Part shown: one piece after another, positions 41,751 to 53,200 of the stretch | How positions within the stretch are numbered: position 1 is the first letter of the stretch | Layout of the letters: every line of letters begins with the position of its first letter | Origin: Naegleria lovaniensis | Taxonomy: Eukaryota; Heterolobosea; Eutetramitea; Acrasida; Naegleriidae | NCBI RefSeq assembly: GCF_003324165.1 | Contig: NW_025407828.1 | Location: 714,174-778,173, forward strand | Direction of reading: 5' to 3' | DNA length: 64,000 nt | Notes under the pieces: model-generated | Seen by the model: the letters and a program-made list of their open reading frames with translations, nothing else | What the model was told of the DNA's origin: nothing | Databases searched by the model: none | Program-made: the position numbers and the translations under genes

Positions 41751-42743
41751 AATGCCCAAACCATTCTAAGGCTGACAAATTGACGGAGAGTATTTGCTTG
41801 GCTTTTTAGATCATACCGATGAAATTGAGCAAGTGCGAAATGGATAACTCTTTTGGTTGAAAATGTCTTGGAAAAGATCAGCTGTAACTTTATATACAAC
41901 GTGTAGATTTCATGAAAGATCAAGGAGTTTACTAAGAGAGATCCCAGCAAAATGAACCAACAATTATTCACTTCTCATCGTACTTTGGAAGAGACCTTTT
42001 TTTCTCCACTTTCCAAACACAATATTTTAGTCTCACTTTTAACTCCTGCCTCTTCGCTGCTAAAACTCACACTCCTTGACTATTGTACTCATCCTTTCCA
42101 CAAAATGAAATTTATTTTACAAAATCTCACTTCCACATGCAAGGCTTACTAATGAAAATCCCGTGTCCTACACCATTCCTGTGACATCACGCTTTGCAAA
42201 AATTCCGTTTTTTGAATCGTTGGTTGCGGAATCATGATCGGCCAGGTATGATGGTTACGGAGCTTGCATTTCCTGTTGATCATCACCGTCGATTTATTCA
42301 CACACAAAAAAAATTTGTGAAAGGTTTGTTTTTCGCTCGCACTCTCTCTTGTTCTCATGACAAGCTCATTACATTTTGATCATGCACACGTGTGATTATG
42401 TGAATAATCATCAACGCACGAACACATTGTTTGCCTTGATTGTGAAACGGTAAACTCTCGCATCAACATTCAGTTTTTTGAAGAGAAAAAAAACTTGCAA
42501 CTTACCAACAGCACACACTTTTTCGTTCTGTTCTTCTCAACAGCTTGTCGAAGGCACCAAGCTTATAAAAAACAGCTTACCCACAACCAGATTTGACAAC
42601 AACCATCGGATCTTCTTTCGACGTTCTATTCACGCGTGTTTTCTCGTAGATTATCAACTCGAATTTTCTCTCAGCTCGGAACAGCCATTTTCATTATATC
42701 TTGCTCGTATCACACCACATAACACCAGACCATCATCACAATA
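41751..42743. other. intergenic and 5' region of the HMG-box gene, no gene seen
   Basis: This stretch is about 990 bp. Short plus-strand ORFs (41952-42152, 42194-42379 and 42478-42744) have no recognisable protein features. The last 250 bp are C/A-rich and look like 5' UTR of the gene starting at 42744. No RNA gene is recognised. Confidence 0.5.
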
Positions 42744-45071
42744 ATGAACAACACTCTTGTACCATCAACAACACCATCATTCCAATCCAATTTCAGTAAT
42801 AGTTATCATGGCCGTAACAACAATCATCACCTTTTGCCACTATCTCAGCCTCAGGAACAACAACCATTCGTTATGAATGAAGGCGGCTCTTCTTCATGCG
42901 CCAACCAACCTTGTGTGATGGATCCGAACTCTCGTGATGAAACAATCAACACTCCTAACAAGTCTGTATTGGCAATGCAAAACAACCACAACCAACAACA
43001 GCAACTTGGCTTACCAACATTTGATGAGCATTTACGTTTACTGAACCAAGTCCAACAAATCATGATGATGAATCAACAAAAACAACAAATGCAAAAGCTC
43101 GTGAATGGTTCCAGTACTGCTCTTGCTAATCCAGGAGGCATGATGCTGGGTAATTATCATCACCAATTAAGCGATCCATTATTAATGAATAATAACACTC
43201 TCGGAGCTACTACCACACACGATTCTACTAACATGAATGCAATATTGGCTTCTCAATACTCTCTGTTAAATCAACCATTGATTCTCCAGAAGCAACAACT
43301 CACAACTCCAACTTCATTCACTAACCAACATGTCATCCCTTCCAAGCCACAACTGCAACAACAACAGATCATTACTTATCATAGTGTGGAGGGATGCATT
43401 GTGGATGAAAACAAGATTTTTGGCAATATAAATGTATTGAATGCAGATGAAACCAAGCAAACCAAGATTGTAGTCATGCCAACCAGTGTCTTTCAGAGAT
43501 TCTTACAACCAGTTCTGGAACATATTAAACAGGCACTCTTTGCTCCATTGCAACAATTGCCTCTCATTCCACATGCATTTCAACAACAATCAACCATGTC
43601 ACCACAATTGTCATTTATTGATCCATTTCAACAAGTACAACCTCCATCCGAATTGAATTTGAAATTGGTAGTGAATTCTGAAGACTTGGAACCATTCATG
43701 CAACAGCAAGAATTCCAACAACATCATGATCATGCATCAAATAATGATATTTTAACGAGCACTGGTGTTTCTCTCAATCAAGATGAGGCTTTAAACCAGT
43801 TGCTCTTCGAGGGTTCTTCCACTCAGCATCGATTCGATGTTAACGAGCAATCATCATTGTTAACTTGCAATAATGAGGTCATACAAGCCAAGCCATCCTC
43901 TGATCAAGCTGCTGTGAATGATGACGCGAACGATGAAGGTTCAATTATTTTCGAAGACAATGAAAACCAAGACATGGCTTCGACTTGTACATTGCAAGCA
44001 GCAGAGCTTGGTCATGCAGTGGATGAGTGCTCCAAAGACAACACACAACAAGGTAATAATTACAAAAAAACAAACAATAAGAAGGGAATTAAGAAGAAGA
44101 GAAAGTACATTAAGAGTGGACTGTTCCGTAAGGACCCCAAATCTGGTCAATTTTTATTTTCGTCCAGAGATCGAGCAAGATTAGCTACATTAATAACTCC
44201 AAATGAAAGTACCACCGGATCATGTAGTGTCAATATTGCAGATGAAGCGACAACCCATGAAGAAAATGCTAACAGCCAAAATAGCCAAACCGAAAGCATT
44301 GCATTGTTTGGTAGTGGTAATAGCACAGATCAACACAGCAATTCTTCGTCACCTCATGTCAGCTCTTTGAGCCCAGAATACCATGGCATGGATGAGCATG
44401 ATCGGTTGGCATTTGAACTCTATTGTCGTGAAACTGTTCCAATTCACAAAGATGCAGCTTCAAACATGATCTTATTGAGGGAGCAATGGAGACTGCTTCC
44501 GCAAGAAGAGCGAGAACGTTACAAGAGATCCGTAGTTGTTTTGGGTACTATTGACAATTCCAATGCTTGTGATGGCGTTGCAATGACAAATGTTGATGGC
44601 ATGGAGGAATTATCAGAAAAAGATGGCAACAATACTGTCGTTGGAAAGTATTCTCGTGTGAAACGTCCACTGAATGCCTATAACATCTTTTGCAAAATTC
44701 ACTTTCCAGAATTTCAGCAAAGGTACCCAAATTATACAATCAACCAAATTTCCAAACATATTGGAGAGAAGTGGAAATCTCTCTCTAACGAAGAAAGACA
44801 ACCTTATATTGAGCAGTCAAAAAAGAATTCGCAACCTGTTGTGAAGAAACCTTTGTCTGCATACAACATTTTCTGCAAGAGTCAGTTTGAAATTTTCAAA
44901 AAGAAATATCCAGATCTCAGTATTCACTTGCTGTCTCGAAAGGTTGCTGATTCATGGAAGAGCTTGAGCGAGGATGAAAAGCGTGTCTATTACGAGGGTG
45001 CTCAGAAACAACGTCAAGAAAATCTTCTTCAAGTTCACAATATGATTCCAACCTGTATCAAACAGCAATAG
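42744..45071 (+). CDS. HMG-box protein with two clear and one degenerate box
   Basis: This is a 775-residue single-exon gene with an ATG start. The N-terminal 450 residues are Gln/Asn-rich with Met and His (activation-domain-like). A basic stretch (KKTNNKKGIKKKRKYIKSG) around residue 450 could be a nuclear localisation signal. The C-terminus has HMG boxes at about 638-692 (KRPLNAYNIFCKIHFPEF, HIGEKWKSLSNEERQPYIE) and about 697-755 (KKPLSAYNIFCKSQFEIF, KVADSWKSLSEDEKRVYYE). A more diverged box-like segment lies at about 548-600 (DRLAFELYCRETV, LREQWRLLPQEERERYK). The two clear boxes are adjacent and alike, suggesting internal duplication. HMG boxes bend DNA; a transcription or chromatin factor is likely. 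Confidence 0.85.
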   Translation: MNNTLVPSTTPSFQSNFSNSYHGRNNNHHLLPLSQPQEQQPFVMNEGGSSSCANQPCVMDPNSRDETINTPNKSVLAMQNNHNQQQQLGLPTFDEHLRLLNQVQQIMMMNQQKQQMQKLVNGSSTALANPGGMMLGNYHHQLSDPLLMNNNTLGATTTHDSTNMNAILASQYSLLNQPLILQKQQLTTPTSFTNQHVIPSKPQLQQQQIITYHSVEGCIVDENKIFGNINVLNADETKQTKIVVMPTSVFQRFLQPVLEHIKQALFAPLQQLPLIPHAFQQQSTMSPQLSFIDPFQQVQPPSELNLKLVVNSEDLEPFMQQQEFQQHHDHASNNDILTSTGVSLNQDEALNQLLFEGSSTQHRFDVNEQSSLLTCNNEVIQAKPSSDQAAVNDDANDEGSIIFEDNENQDMASTCTLQAAELGHAVDECSKDNTQQGNNYKKTNNKKGIKKKRKYIKSGLFRKDPKSGQFLFSSRDRARLATLITPNESTTGSCSVNIADEATTHEENANSQNSQTESIALFGSGNSTDQHSNSSSPHVSSLSPEYHGMDEHDRLAFELYCRETVPIHKDAASNMILLREQWRLLPQEERERYKRSVVVLGTIDNSNACDGVAMTNVDGMEELSEKDGNNTVVGKYSRVKRPLNAYNIFCKIHFPEFQQRYPNYTINQISKHIGEKWKSLSNEERQPYIEQSKKNSQPVVKKPLSAYNIFCKSQFEIFKKKYPDLSIHLLSRKVADSWKSLSEDEKRVYYEGAQKQRQENLLQVHNMIPTCIKQQ

Positions 45072-45679
45072 ATTGTTGTACTCTTGTGACATATCGTGTC
45101 AAAACCTCAAGATCATACCGTCGAAATAAAAGATTTTTGACAGGAAATTTAAAGGCATATTGGGTTTGTTGTATATTGTAGTCCAACACAACGATCGAGA
45201 TTCTAATTGCTTGTTCGTCTTTGCAGTTGTTGTCCTTTCATGATTTCCCTTTTTGTCATCAAGGTCCAGTTCTCTGTGAGAACTAGATTATTGACTTTCC
45301 CACGTGTTCAACACCACCGAAGACAACACTATGAAGAAGAAAAAGGTTGCTGATTTTCATCACCCAATAGTTCACCACTACCCACCTTCATAATTAGGAA
45401 GTGAATTCACGTCATGATTCTTTGCACAAGAAATTCCAGAGTGAATGTGAGAAAGTGTTCATAAAAAACTTCAAAAAAAAAAAACAATTCACCTTCCTCA
45501 CGATCGAATCACCTTTGGTTTCGATTATTATTATTAATAACGTCCGTTCTTCCGAAATATTTGCGCACGACAATCCTTGAATCTCATCCAACAACAATAA
45601 TCTTGATTGCTATCTCTTTCAAGACCAATCACGACGTGAGCCGCAGCCTAACAAAATATTTGAACAACTAACAAAACGA
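45072..45679. other. intergenic, no gene seen
   Basis: This spacer is about 600 bp between same-strand genes. It includes a CTTCAAAAAAAAAAACAATTC poly-A stretch near 45470 and nothing recognised as gene or RNA. Confidence 0.5.
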
Positions 45680-46186
45680 ATGGGTCAACTCATCTCGCAT
45701 TATAAACGGAAAAAGCACAACAACCACCATGACGATGACGAAGTTCTCTCTTCCTTTGATGATTTGGATGATTTTGTGAGAGCAAGTCATTCAACAGCAA
45801 CCTCTCGTCGTGCTCATAAGGATGATAGTGAACAATTAATGTCCCTCGACCACAAGAATGAAAAACAACAACATCACCGAAAACATCGAAAACAAGCCAC
45901 TTCTTCTTCACCCGATTATTCTCCTCTAGATATGTCCTATGATGCAAGTGAATATATGGACCCAGAAACATACTATGCAAAGATCTCTCAACACAAATTG
46001 ACTGGATTGCAACGTGAAGATTCGTCCTCTCCTTCCTCATCACCGTCATCACGGAAGAAGAAGGCAAGTTATTCTGCAGACGGACATAATGTGAGCAAAC
46101 AACAATATCGAGCTTCTCATAGATTTACTGCTCTGTTTTCGTCGGATAAGACACACTATGGAGGTGGAGGATACATGTACTTTTAA
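45680..46186 (+). CDS. small basic/His-rich protein with possible N-myristoylation signal
   Basis: This is a 168-residue ORF with ATG in an AACGAATG context. It begins MGQLISHYKRKK, which has Gly at position 2 and Ser at position 6 followed by basic residues, as in myristoylated membrane-associated proteins. The remainder is His/Lys/Asp/Ser-rich and likely disordered, ending in GGGGYMYF. No domain is recognised. Support is the length, the start context and the plausible lipidation signal, so it is moderate. Confidence 0.55.
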   Translation: MGQLISHYKRKKHNNHHDDDEVLSSFDDLDDFVRASHSTATSRRAHKDDSEQLMSLDHKNEKQQHHRKHRKQATSSSPDYSPLDMSYDASEYMDPETYYAKISQHKLTGLQREDSSSPSSSPSSRKKKASYSADGHNVSKQQYRASHRFTALFSSDKTHYGGGGYMYF

Positions 46187-46550
46187 ACCTTGTTGGTTGA
46201 CCATAATGTTACTTGGTTGACCATGCTGTTGATGAAAGTATTCAATCCCTCATCATCTCATGACCATCCAACGCTCCATCATCGCTACTACTATCACTTC
46301 CATGAAAATTCACATACTTGATTTGGTTGGTCTCTCATCGGAACTGGGAACTAACAGTTTTTTTGCGGCATTTGTACATACAACAATTTTGCACATTTTT
46401 AGAAAGAGTCCTCAATATTATTTTCTCCCTAACAAGACCTTACTTTAAAACTAACTTATTTGTGGTGTTGAATAAATTTCTATTGGTTGTACTCACCACA
46501 GTCCACTTTTCAAAATTTACTGAGCTCTGTGATGGTTTTTGGAAAGTGGC
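46187..46550. other. intergenic (convergent 3' ends), no gene seen
   Basis: This is 364 bp between convergent genes. Near its left end TTGGTTGACCAT is repeated (46192 and 46213) as a short direct repeat. Nothing else is recognised. Confidence 0.5.
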
Positions 46551-46910
46551 TCAAGGAAGCAAGTAGCTTGGAATTGGCAGAAACAAGCCAATCACAAATA
46601 AAGTGGCCAAAATGATGCTGGACAACCTATTCCTTGGGATTTGTTGTTGAGAAGGGAAGAACATACGAGCAACACCACCGAATAAACAAAACCATCCAAT
46701 AACTGTAATCAACGTAGGCCAAGAGTTGATCCATACATTATGAATCCGAACAATGACAAGTCCTCCAGAGAACAAAATCAAGCCATTGAGGTAAACGACT
46801 GTAGGACACACCTCCTTCCAAATGTTATAATTCATATATTCGGATGATGATAACGCGATCAATATGGGGCCTACAATGCTAGCTAGGAGCAGGGAATTAT
46901 CGTTCGACAT
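46551..46910 (-). CDS. small four-segment membrane protein
   Basis: This 119-residue ORF has an ATG preceded by AACAAAAACAAAA on its strand. Four hydrophobic segments are visible: SLLLASIVGPILIALS, VVYLNGLILFSGGLVIV, LITVIGWFCLFGGVARMFF and IILATLFVIGLFLP, joined by short loops. The WPTLITVIGWFCLFGGVARMFF segment resembles small inner-membrane proteins of unknown function in bacteria, so a bacterial origin is possible but not shown. Its partners and function are unknown. It is divergent from the large receptor gene. Confidence 0.66.
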   Translation of the reverse strand: MSNDNSLLLASIVGPILIALSSSEYMNYNIWKEVCPTVVYLNGLILFSGGLVIVRIHNVWINSWPTLITVIGWFCLFGGVARMFFPSQQQIPRNRLSSIILATLFVIGLFLPIPSYLLP

Positions 46911-47202
46911 TTTTGTTTTTGTTAGCTTGGTTCAGAACGAATGTAAAGAATATTCGTAAGGCAATATGAACAGTTTCCAAATCTCCTTAACGCACGGTGG
47001 TTTTGGTTGCTTGGTTGGATGAACCACCCACCGTATTCGACCAAAACATTTGGCCACACTTGCCAAGGATATCGGTCACACATTCATATTCGGATTGCAT
47101 GACGAAAGTGATGGTTGACACTTTCTTTTTCAAATGCAGCGAATCTGCAACAGACAAAAAAACACATCCACCACGTGAGATTAATTGTTCGTTCCGCACA
47201 AG
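46911..47202. promoter_or_regulatory. divergent promoter region of the large receptor gene
   Basis: This is 292 bp between the start at 46910 (minus) and the receptor start at 47203 (plus). Both promoters must lie here. No specific element is recognised. Confidence 0.45.
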
Positions 47203-50200
47203 ATGAACTCTGCTTTCTCACTAATCGATTGTGAACACCAGACCTTGGCATGTCATCCAAACGATTGTATCAGTAGTGGAAAGCGGCCGGCTTCCAACAA
47301 CAACACGAAACGACGCTCGATACTCCGAGGTCTAAATCTAACTGGAAAAGGACAAGTAAAATTTGTCTATTTTCAAATGATCCTGGCCATCATTATCATC
47401 ATTCTACCTTTAATATTTAACAAACAATTTCAACATGTGCTCTATGGCAACAACAACAATACATGTAATGATGAGAGCACGAAGTCATCGGCCAATGTAT
47501 CATCCTCTACTTTTCGTAATGACGGATTACTAATGTTTGTCAATGGAGAGACTCTTAACACGACCACTGTCTATAATTGTTTCGGACTCCTTTCCAATGA
47601 TTCCAATGTTTGCAATGGACGAGGATCGTGTATCGGAGAAAACAATTGTTCATGTCTTGTTGGATATTTTGGAGAGGATTGTCAAAATTTTACCTGTGGT
47701 GGCATCTCATCAAATTTAACCGGAGTGGTTTGTTCTGGACATGGAATTTGTGTGGATTTCAACACTTGTCAATGTGATCTCAATTGGCATGGATCGAATT
47801 GCAATGTGACGGAGTGTTTTTCAATATTACAAAATGATACTTTACGAGTGTGTAATGGACATGGAATTTGTGTTCAGACCGATCTTTGTCAATGTACTAC
47901 ATCGTTAAATTATACTGGAGTAGAATGTGAAATTCCAAAATGTTTTGGAATTGCTGCAAATGTGAGTAGCGTCTGCTCTTCACATGGTACTTGTTCATCG
48001 CCCAATAATTGTACCTGTGATGCAGGCTATGTTGGATCGCAATGTCAATATGCGCAATGTTTTGGAGGAAATTCATCAGTTCCTAGCTCGGTGTGTACTG
48101 GTGGAAAGGGAATTTGTGTGGCACCTGACACTTGTCAATGTACGAGTGGTTATGTTGGAGATCAATGCCAGGTAAGGCATTCTTGTGAAATCAATGGATT
48201 CGATAACTTGTTGAACAATGACACTCATTTGATATTCTATTAATTGATGCTTAATGTTATAGTATCCCGTATGTTATGGATTTCCTTCCAACGATACTGC
48301 AAACTCATGTTCTGGCTCTGTAAGAGGAAGTTGCATTTCCAACAATACTTGTTCGTGCAATTCTGGCTATACTGGCAATGAATGTCAATATAATATTTGT
48401 TATGGCATTTCTTCTGCTAGTTCCAGTGTGTGTTGGAATCAACATGGTGATTGCATTGCACCCAACAATTGTAATTGCACAGTCCCAAATTTTACTGGAT
48501 ATGATTGCTCTTTTGAATTATGTTCAGCTGGATTTCAATGTAATCGACGACATGGTTATTGTTTGGTAAGTAGAATTTACAGAATTCTCAATTCATTGAA
48601 TTAATTATTTTTTTCAATATTCAACAATTATTTTTTAAAATTCAATTCCTAGTTACCCTTATATTGTCAATGTAACACGGATTGGACGGGCCTTGATTGC
48701 AGCACTCCAATTTGTTTTGGATTTCCAGCCAATGACTCCACTAATGTTTGTTCAGGTCGAGGTACCTGCACCTACGCCAATCAGTGCGCTTGTCCCACTG
48801 GATGGAGAGGAAATTCCAATTGTAGCATGTACAGTTGTGATGGAAAGAATTACTGCAGTGGACATGGAGTTTGTGTTGGTCCCAATAATTGCAGTTGTAA
48901 GTAATCAAAATATTGAAAGTTATGTTCTTTTTATAATGTCACGTTCAAAAAGGCGATGATGGATGGAAAGGAAACACTCAATGTAGTGAAGTGAGTTGTG
49001 AATTGCTTGGAAATTGTAATTCCAAAGGATCATGTACTGGTGCGAATGTTTGTACCTGTAACACTGGATGGAAAGGAAATGCCAATTGTACCGCATTCAG
49101 TTGTGATGGAAGAAATTATTGTAGTGGTCATGGAGAGTGTGTTGGAGCTAATACTTGTAATTGTAAGTGTGGAGCGTATATTCCAATTGTTGTGTTGTAG
49201 TACTAACTTCAATCATAAACTCTTGTCAAATTAACCAAATTAGGTGATGCTGGATATAAGGGAAATGACTATTGCAATGTATTTAGTTGTGAGCTAGCTG
49301 AAAATTGCAACTCTCACGGATCATGTAGTGGTCCTAACGTATGCAGTTGCAGCACTGGATGGAAAGGAAACTCAAATTGCAGCACATTTACATGTGACGG
49401 ACGAAATTATTGCAATGGACATGGTCTATGTATTGGAGCTAACACCTGTCAATGTGATTCAGGTTGGCAAGGAAATCTTAATTGCTCTGCCTTCACATGT
49501 GATGCATTGGGAAATTGTGGAGGAGCAACAAAGGGAACCTGTGTCTCAAATAATACATGTTCCTGTAAAACTGGATATAAGGGATCCAATGATTGCTCCG
49601 TGTTCACATGTGACGGAAGAAATAACTGTACAGGTGATCATGGTACTTGTATTGGCCCAAATTTATGTTTGTGTAATGCTGGATGGACCTCATCGAGTGA
49701 TTGCTCTGTTTTTTCATGCTCTATTTATGGAAATTGCTCAAATCATGGAGTGTGTATTGCTAACAATACATGTTCCTGTCAATTTGGATGGGAAGGCCTC
49801 GACTGCAACACATTCAATTGCTTGGGTCGAAACGAATGCTCAGGACATGGTCTCTGTGTTGCCAATAACACATGTTCCTGTCTCTCAGGTTGGAAAGGAA
49901 ATGCTAATTGTTCCGTGGTTTCATGTGATGGTCTCAGTCATTGCGGTGGAGAGTTACAAGGACTTTGCATTTCGAATAATACTTGTTCATGCTTATCTGG
50001 CTGGAAAGGTTCAGCAGATTGTACTCTATTTTCATGTGATGGTGTCAATCAATGTAGTGGAAAAGGTCTTTGCATTGGAAATAACACTTGTCAATGTGTG
50101 AGTGGATGGGGAGGAGCAGATTGCAGTATTTTCAATTGTAATGGTGTGAATGAATGTGGTGGCCCTATGCATGGTCAATGTGTGGCCAATAACACATGTC

Positions 50201-53200
50201 AATGTCAATCCGGTTGGAAAGGTGCGTTAGATTGTGGATCTTATTCATGCGATGGAGTAAATGAGTGTTCCCTCCATGGATTATGCATTGGAAATAACAC
50301 TTGCTTGTGTGCTGCTGGTTATCAGGGCAATAAGAATTGTTCTGCATTTTCATGTGAATTGGTCGCTTCATGCAGTTCTCATGGAAATTGTACTGGACCC
50401 AATGCTTGTACCTGTTTGGATGGTTATGGAGGACCTAAATGTGATATTTTCAATTGTTATGGAAAATTGGCAATTGATCCAGATGTTTGCAGTAGAAATG
50501 GTTCCTGTGTAGGTCCTCATCATTGTGAATGTTTGTCAGGTTTTTCAAATACTGGAATTTGTAATCAACCAATATGTTTTAACAGAACTGCCAATGATAC
50601 CTCTGTTTGTAATGGATATGGCGTTTGCATTGCTCCTGATGTTTGCTATTGTACTTCACCCTATTATTATGGACCTAATTGCACTCACTATGATTGTTAT
50701 GGTTTATTCTATCAAAACCCATTAGTTTGTTCTGGAAGAGGTTTATGCTCTTCTCATGACAATTGTGCATGTGAAATGGGTTACATTGGATCGAATTGTC
50801 AATTTATTCAATGTTACGAATTTGACACTTCGTCAACAAGTGTTTGTTCAGGAAGAGGAATTTGCCAGTCTCCAAATAATTGTTTGTGTACAGATCCCGA
50901 TTTTTCTGGCCTGAATTGTAACATTACGTTGAGAGAATTACCATTGGAAATTAAGAGTAATCGATATAGCGTTGGCCTCAATGCTATGGATGTGTTCAAC
51001 AACATTTCAGTGCTCAACATTGAAACCATGTTCACGCAATCAATATATCCATATTTGGAAAGTTCAGTCATTTATCAATGGAATTGCTCAAATTGTGGAG
51101 AGAATGCAACACAGATCGAATCAAATATTTTCTTAAATGGTAATTCATCAGCTACACTTTCCCTCAATATCAACAATTTACCATTTGGAACATTTGTTTT
51201 CACATTACAAGCCTATGTAGAATTTTCTGAGAACAATGTAGTATATCGAAGAAGTGCTCCAGTACTCTCTGTTGTGGTGAGATTATTCATGGTTCCTGAG
51301 GTTTACAATATTGCGATTACTGGAATTCCATCTGCAATTGTAATTTCAGACAAGATTGCTGATTTTACGTCCTCTACTCCTTTGGCCTCAATGAATGAGA
51401 GCATTATTTACAAATTCCTTGGATGTCATACAGTGGAGGTCAATCAATCTGTATCGGAAAATGTCACGTTAACAAGTTTTGAGACTGTTTGTGAACCCAA
51501 GGTTGTGTCATATAGAAGTATTTTGACGTTTAGAAATTCGACAGCTTTCATTGAACTTGCTACCTATGAGTTGAATGTGACAGCGACAGCTAATAGCAAA
51601 AAGACCAGTATTATTTTTACACCAATGCCTTCATTCACATACGACTTGCGAACCAACCTTCAAGTTTGGAATCAATCTTTAAGTATTGACTCTTCAGAAA
51701 TTCAATATTTGGAGTTTGTTGTTATTTTTGAAAATCCTCTGACTGGAAAGAATTTCACAACAACTTCCATGATACCAATAGTTCTTCCTGCTTCACCTCC
51801 CACACCAGAAATTGGAAACTTTACTACACCTCTCATCGATGTTTATCCAAAGAATGGTGTTGCCTTATTGGATAGATTTATCATGTCCATTGAAGAATGG
51901 TCAGCTCCCATTACATTACAACCTCTTCAATATGCTGTTGGCTTTTATGATTCATTGCTGAAAGCACCTGTGAGATTGTCACAATTCTCAACGAACACCA
52001 GCATTGCAACCTATTTACCGTTTATTGCTGCTTCAGCCTCCTCAAGACTCACAACTCGTCACATTGCTGCTCAGGAGAGAACTGTTCAGTTGGTGGTGTT
52101 TGTAATGGATAAATTTGGAAATGTTGATTGGAGACTCACTGAACAAGTATCTGTGGCACCTTATAATGGAACATCGACAGAGTTATTACAAAACTTTGTG
52201 ACATTTTCCTCTCAAGATTTGTTAATTCTTTCCTATGACAAGTCATTGCAATCAATCAATAGTACAAACACAGAGTTACAACTTAAATTATTGGAAAAGA
52301 TTGAATTTGACATGAAAAATCCTTCAATTGCATTGAATTCGTTGATTTCATTAACTCAAGAGTCTGACTCATTGAGCACTGAAGTAGTGAAAGCTGTCAA
52401 TGCAAAGTTGAATTCCTTTATGAATAACGTATCTGCCATTTATCAAGAAGAAAAAGCTCAGTATTCCTATGTCAAGACTAAAATTTTGACTGATTCTGAT
52501 ACTGTTTCCACTGTGTCATTGCTCTCCAATTTATTGAACTCTGGATTGAATATGGATGCAACTGATGACAATGTTGTAAACTTGGCTTCAATTACCACCA
52601 TGGCTGAATTGCCATCAACACTTGGTGCTAACGCGTCATTGCCCGTGTTACTTTTCAATTCTGGATCTATTAACATGACACTCTCTGTTTTCACCGTTAA
52701 CACAAATGTTCCACCCAACCAAAATCAAACGCTTTCGAATGGAAGAAATACCATGCAAATGGATTTGCATTCAATTTCTAATTACGTTTCATCGGGTGAC
52801 ACGATCCAGTCGTTGAGTATATCATTTATTTCAATGTCAAGAAATACTCGATCAGATTCAATGACTAGAAGGTATCCAGTTCTGGCACCTGTGAGTCATT
52901 TCACAGTTAGAAAAGATGATGTAGAAGTGGCATTGAACGATATGAATGAACCCATCTTGTTGAGTTTTGGAATGGATTCAAGAATTTTAACGGCAATTGT
53001 CAATGCAACAAATATTACCTTATCATGCAATTATTGGAATGTCACTCAACAAACATGGCTCCACAATGGATGTTTCTTGTATAGTTTTGACAATTATACT
53101 CTCACTTGCGCATGTAATCACACCACTCTATTTGCGACTTTTATGCAATACAACATTTCACAATTGAAGGGGCAAACGGACTTTATCAAACTTACACTTG

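Noticed and set aside
41952-42744. Small ORFs between the kelch-kinase and HMG-box genes
   Set aside because: They have poor composition and no start context, domain or splice partner.
49328-50101. A 257-codon ORF rich in Val and Ile overlapping the receptor
   Set aside because: It is a shifted reading of the EGF repeats. The EGF frame keeps all cysteines and the splice phases.
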